Part shown: piece by piece, positions 61,353 to 64,000 of the stretch
Position numbering within the stretch: the stretch's first letter is position 1
Layout of the letters: every line of letters begins with the position of its first letter
Origin: JAHBVH01 sp034432375
GTDB lineage: Bacteria; Chloroflexota; Anaerolineae; Caldilineales; Caldilineaceae
Direction of reading: 5' to 3'
NCBI GenBank assembly: GCA_034432375.1
Contig: DAOUCA010000181.1
Location: forward strand, 62,001-126,000
DNA length: 64,000 nucleotides
Made by a program: the position numbers and the translations under genes
Notes under the pieces: generated by a model
Seen by the model: the letters and a program-made list of their open reading frames with translations, nothing else
The model's database searches: none
Told to the model about the DNA's origin: nothing

Positions 61353-62366
61353 CTATGGCCGGCGAATGGCTTGGGTTAACTGCTCGATCGAGGCGAATGC
61401 CTCGATCAATGGGACTGCCGGCACAGGAAATGGACCACTTTCTAGATCGATATTCTGCGTTGCCGCTTCGAGCACTGCGACCATTCGCGCGGCAATCCGT
61501 TGCTGATCGGTCGGGCTGTAGCGCTCAAAATTGATGGCAAACTGCGTATAGTCGACAAATTCGCTGGTGAAGAGCGTCGCTTCCAGCGTGCGATTATAGG
61601 GTGTTTGCAAATCAACCGTAACCGCATCATCACCGCTCAGTGGGATCGTGATTTGTGGGATTGGCATCTCCACATCAAAGTGATAAAGATGCGCTTTACC
61701 TTGGGTAAACATGGGGCGTGGGTCAATGACGATTATGCGGTACGGATGAGCATCGGGATCAAACACAGGTCGCCGCTTCGGAAGGTAGTAGGCTGGAATG
61801 GTCTGAAACGTTGGGGGTGACTCGTGTAGAAAATCGATCTCTACAAAGACCAATGCGCTGTCAAATAGTTTATCCCGTTTCTCTCGATATTCCACATCGT
61901 GACGTCCGCCAGGCTTGTTGGCCGGCGAAAGGATTTCAATCCACGCCACCGGTTCGCCCCGTTCTTTTGTTGCGCGTGCTTCATAGATTGCGATGGCTCT
62001 GTATTCCGCCACTTCTTCTTCATTTTCAACCAATGCGGGCAAATCCAGCACAACATCATAAACGCCGCTTGGGGTAATACTCCCAATGGTTTGTATTGGT
62101 GGACGACCGGCCCTGACCGGATCTAGATCATTGATGCCACTGTCGGACGCTGGGCGGCTGTCGAACTGATCCATGCGGCGAATTTGCAAGGATGACTCGA
62201 TCCCTGCGGTATAGCCCAGAGGACGCAGTTGGTGTTTCAGTGCCCTGGTTAGATCAACAATATAGGCGGTGTGAAACTCATGCCATTCACCATCCGCCTG
62301 CCAATAACTGTGCAGATGGGCATTGATGCCTATGTATTGATTTTTAACCGCTTCGACCCTTGTCAT
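61353..62366 (-). CDS. DUF4058-family protein
   Basis: AAGGA lies 7 nt before the ATG at 62366; 337 residues. 'INAHLHSYWQADGEWHEFHT' and 'TRALKHQLRPLGYTAGIESS' then 'IEILSPANKPGGRHDVEYRE' match DUF4058, whose central region resembles PD-(D/E)XK nucleases such as Uma2. Function is unknown. It is inserted between glcF (2 bp upstream) and glcDE, which is unusual company, and it may be a passenger in the operon. Confidence 0.8.
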   Translation of the reverse strand: MTRVEAVKNQYIGINAHLHSYWQADGEWHEFHTAYIVDLTRALKHQLRPLGYTAGIESSLQIRRMDQFDSRPASDSGINDLDPVRAGRPPIQTIGSITPSGVYDVVLDLPALVENEEEVAEYRAIAIYEARATKERGEPVAWIEILSPANKPGGRHDVEYREKRDKLFDSALVFVEIDFLHESPPTFQTIPAYYLPKRRPVFDPDAHPYRIIVIDPRPMFTQGKAHLYHFDVEMPIPQITIPLSGDDAVTVDLQTPYNRTLEATLFTSEFVDYTQFAINFERYSPTDQQRIAARMVAVLEAATQNIDLESGPFPVPAVPLIEAFASIEQLTQAIRRP

Positions 62367-62367
62367 G

Positions 62368-63642
62368 TCAATCCTTTCCTCCATACGCCCGATCCAACAA
62401 CTCCACCAAATGCACCACCTCGGCGTCAATCCCCGCTTTGCGCACGCCATAGATCATCTGCATGTGGCAACCGGTGTTGCTCGTTACGACAACCGTGGCG
62501 TTGGTCTGCGCCACATCGGCGAGTTTGGCGTCGAGCACCTGGTTGGCGGTCTCTGATTGGGTGATGTTGTAGACCCCGGCACTGCCGCAACATTGGTCGG
62601 GGCGCTGTAACTCGATAAAGGTGAGGCCGGGGATGGCTGCCAGTAGTTGGCGCGGCTGTTTCACCACCTTCTGCCCGTGGCGTAAATGACAGGATTCGAC
62701 GTAGGTTACCCGTGCGTTTACAGGGTTGGTCGGCGGTTGATGCAGGTGATCAGCCAGAAACTCGCTGACATCCTGGAGCTTGGCGACAAAGGTGCGCGCT
62801 TTTTCTGCGTAGGCGGGATTATCGGCTAGCAGATGGGCATACTCTTTCAGCGTCGCGCCACAGCCACCGGCATTGCTGATGACCGCCACATAGTCACGGT
62901 CGGCACACGCATCGATGTTACGGCGGGCAAGCGCTTTGGTCTGTTCCGCCTCGCCCATGTGTAGCCCGGCCGCGCCACAGCAGCTTTGCCCCTGGGGGAA
63001 GTGCACCTCGTAGCCGTTGCGTTGCAAAACACGGACCGTCGCCGCGTTGACGCCGGAGAGAAAAGCATCCTGGACACAACCATAGAGCACGGCAACGTCG
63101 CCGCGTTTGGTGCCAATCGCGGGGGCCGACCGATTGGTGGCTACTTGATTTAACTTGAGTGGCGGTAAGAGATCCGCCATACCCTGCAACGGTTTGGGGA
63201 TCACGCCCAACCCTTTGGCCAGCCGATCGAGCCCCAGCCGTTGGACCAGCCAAAGCGAGCGCGCCATCAAGCGCAACCGCCCTTGATGGGGTAGCATCTC
63301 TTTGAGGGCAAGCCAACGGACAAACTGTTCCATTTTAGTCTGTGGTGCTTCGTCGGCAATGGCATGGCGCGCCCCTTCCAACAACAATCCATATTGCACC
63401 CCAGATGGGCAGGCGGTTTCGCAAGCGCGACAGCCCAGGCAGAGATCAATGTGCTCCTGGAATAGCTCATCCAATGCGATGCGCCCCTCTGCCGCGGCCC
63501 CCATCAGTTGAATACGCCCGCGCGGGCTATCCATCTCGGTGTGAAAGATGCTATAGGTCGGGCAGGCGGGCAGACAAAGCCCACAGTGAACGCATTGGGA
63601 TAAAAGAGATTGATAGTTGGGTGAACGAAGCGCTGTAGTCAT
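62368..63642 (-). CDS. glcF: GlcF-type iron-sulfur subunit of glycolate oxidase
   Basis: A 424-residue protein with two 4Fe-4S motifs ('CVHCGLCLPACPTY' at about 17-30 and 'CLGCRACETACPSG' at about 68-81) and two CCG domains ('QSCCGAAGLHMGEAEQ' and 'DQCCGSAGVYNITQSE', residues from the middle to the C-terminus). It passes electrons from the GlcDE flavin to the respiratory chain. It is first of a four-gene minus-strand operon. Confidence 0.94.
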   Translation of the reverse strand: MTTALRSPNYQSLLSQCVHCGLCLPACPTYSIFHTEMDSPRGRIQLMGAAAEGRIALDELFQEHIDLCLGCRACETACPSGVQYGLLLEGARHAIADEAPQTKMEQFVRWLALKEMLPHQGRLRLMARSLWLVQRLGLDRLAKGLGVIPKPLQGMADLLPPLKLNQVATNRSAPAIGTKRGDVAVLYGCVQDAFLSGVNAATVRVLQRNGYEVHFPQGQSCCGAAGLHMGEAEQTKALARRNIDACADRDYVAVISNAGGCGATLKEYAHLLADNPAYAEKARTFVAKLQDVSEFLADHLHQPPTNPVNARVTYVESCHLRHGQKVVKQPRQLLAAIPGLTFIELQRPDQCCGSAGVYNITQSETANQVLDAKLADVAQTNATVVVTSNTGCHMQMIYGVRKAGIDAEVVHLVELLDRAYGGKD

Positions 63643-63744
63643 GGATTACTCATGGTGATAAACAGTCGGCGAAAGGACAGGTTGTCGCAGAAATTATCTA
63701 TGAATTCCAGTAAATTGACAACTGTCGATACTCTTCGCCCAATT

Positions 63745-63830
63745 TCCGTTTCTTCGTTTCTCCATTTCTCCGTTTCTCCGTTTCTCCGTGTCTCCATTTC
63801 TCCGTGTCTCTTTGTCTCCTTTATTGTTGC
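63745..63830. repeat. TTTCTCCGT 9-bp tandem array
   Basis: About ten units of TTTCTCCRT/GTCTCC lie between the divergent glcF and zinc-ribbon genes. Similar CCATCTCTGTTTCTCCG sequence is at about 38790-38810. Confidence 0.75.
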
Positions 63831-63887
63831 CTCCTCTCCCCAACTATGCTACTATTTATTGATAAACCAGCACAGAGAGGAAGAGCG

Positions 63888-64000
63888 ATGAATTGCCCAA
63901 ATTGTAACACCTGGAATCCCGATGACAAAGAGGTCTGTTGGCGCTGTCAGCACGAGCTACCTAAACCCGAGCCCAAGAAGAAAAAACGCCAAAGTTATTT
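63888..64000 (+). CDS. Zinc-ribbon protein, start only (continues beyond window)
   Basis: AGAGGAAGAG precedes the ATG at 63888, and the frame runs off the window after 37 residues. A rubredoxin-type zinc knuckle is visible: 'MNCPNCNTWNPDDKEVCWRC' has two CxxC pairs. A basic Pro/Lys stretch follows ('PKPEPKKKKRQ'), perhaps cytoplasmic charge before a membrane helix. A TTGCCT-N17-TACTAT promoter-like pair lies upstream near 63826-63855. Confidence 0.8.
   Translation, partial: MNCPNCNTWNPDDKEVCWRCQHELPKPEPKKKKRQSY

Overview
The window looks like a chromosomal piece of a Chloroflexota bacterium (Caldilineae/Anaerolineae/Ardenticatenia grade; the exact class is an inference). Reasons: secreted multidomain proteins with long Thr/Pro/Ala linkers and SdrD-type B domains, a SARP/BTAD regulator, several oligopeptide ABC operons, TRAP transport, and many small palindromic repeats between genes. 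No rRNA, tRNA, CRISPR array or phage region was seen.

Layout. (1) 1-9122: a truncated SARP/BTAD regulator faces four secreted-protein genes. The first two look like a copper amine oxidase split over two polypeptides. The last three all carry a VHL-beta-like domain, combined with ricin-type lectin, Ig-like and SdrD-B modules. (2) 9435-10551: an MBL-fold hydrolase convergent with a ribosome hibernation factor. (3) 10759-15167: a minus-strand type III PKS / FAD oxidoreductase / methyltransferase / UbiA cluster, probably making a prenylated or alkylated phenolic or quinone lipid. (4) 15442-24397: a HisN-like phosphatase, a TPR protein, BchI/BchD-like chelatase ATPase and VWA subunits without the large subunit, an SDR, guaB and purA. 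(5) 24521-26784: an antitoxin gene with a decayed PIN toxin, then a TnpB element with a small ribbon-helix-helix-like gene. (6) 26782-33281: a minus-strand peptide ABC operon (oppABCDF order), whose OppD has a duplicated Q-loop segment. (7) 33531-46426: a second peptide ABC operon on the plus strand behind a strong promoter and an 11-bp palindromic operator, followed by a DegT/DnrJ-family aminotransferase, an amidohydrolase, an M55 D-aminopeptidase and a second DegT/DnrJ protein. (8) 46528-49935: a secreted CAP-domain protein and RNase Z. (9) 50140-53961: CysM/CysK, MoeZ, a CysO/MoaD-type carrier and a JAMM protease, i.e. a protein-thiocarboxylate cysteine pathway in one place. (10) 54573-57766: a TRAP transporter for small organic acids, with its binding protein convergent to its membrane genes. 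(11) 58054-63642: glcF, DUF4058, a glcD-glcE fusion and DUF445 in one operon. (12) a zinc-ribbon gene cut by the window end.

The functional threads are uptake and breakdown of peptides and small acids (two Opp systems, D-aminopeptidase, TRAP plus GlcDEF), cysteine supply by the CysO route, purine synthesis, and an exported protein set of unknown role. The intergenic DNA contains at least three MITE-like families (two with clear target duplications), several other dispersed repeats, and arrays of 7-13 bp tandem units.
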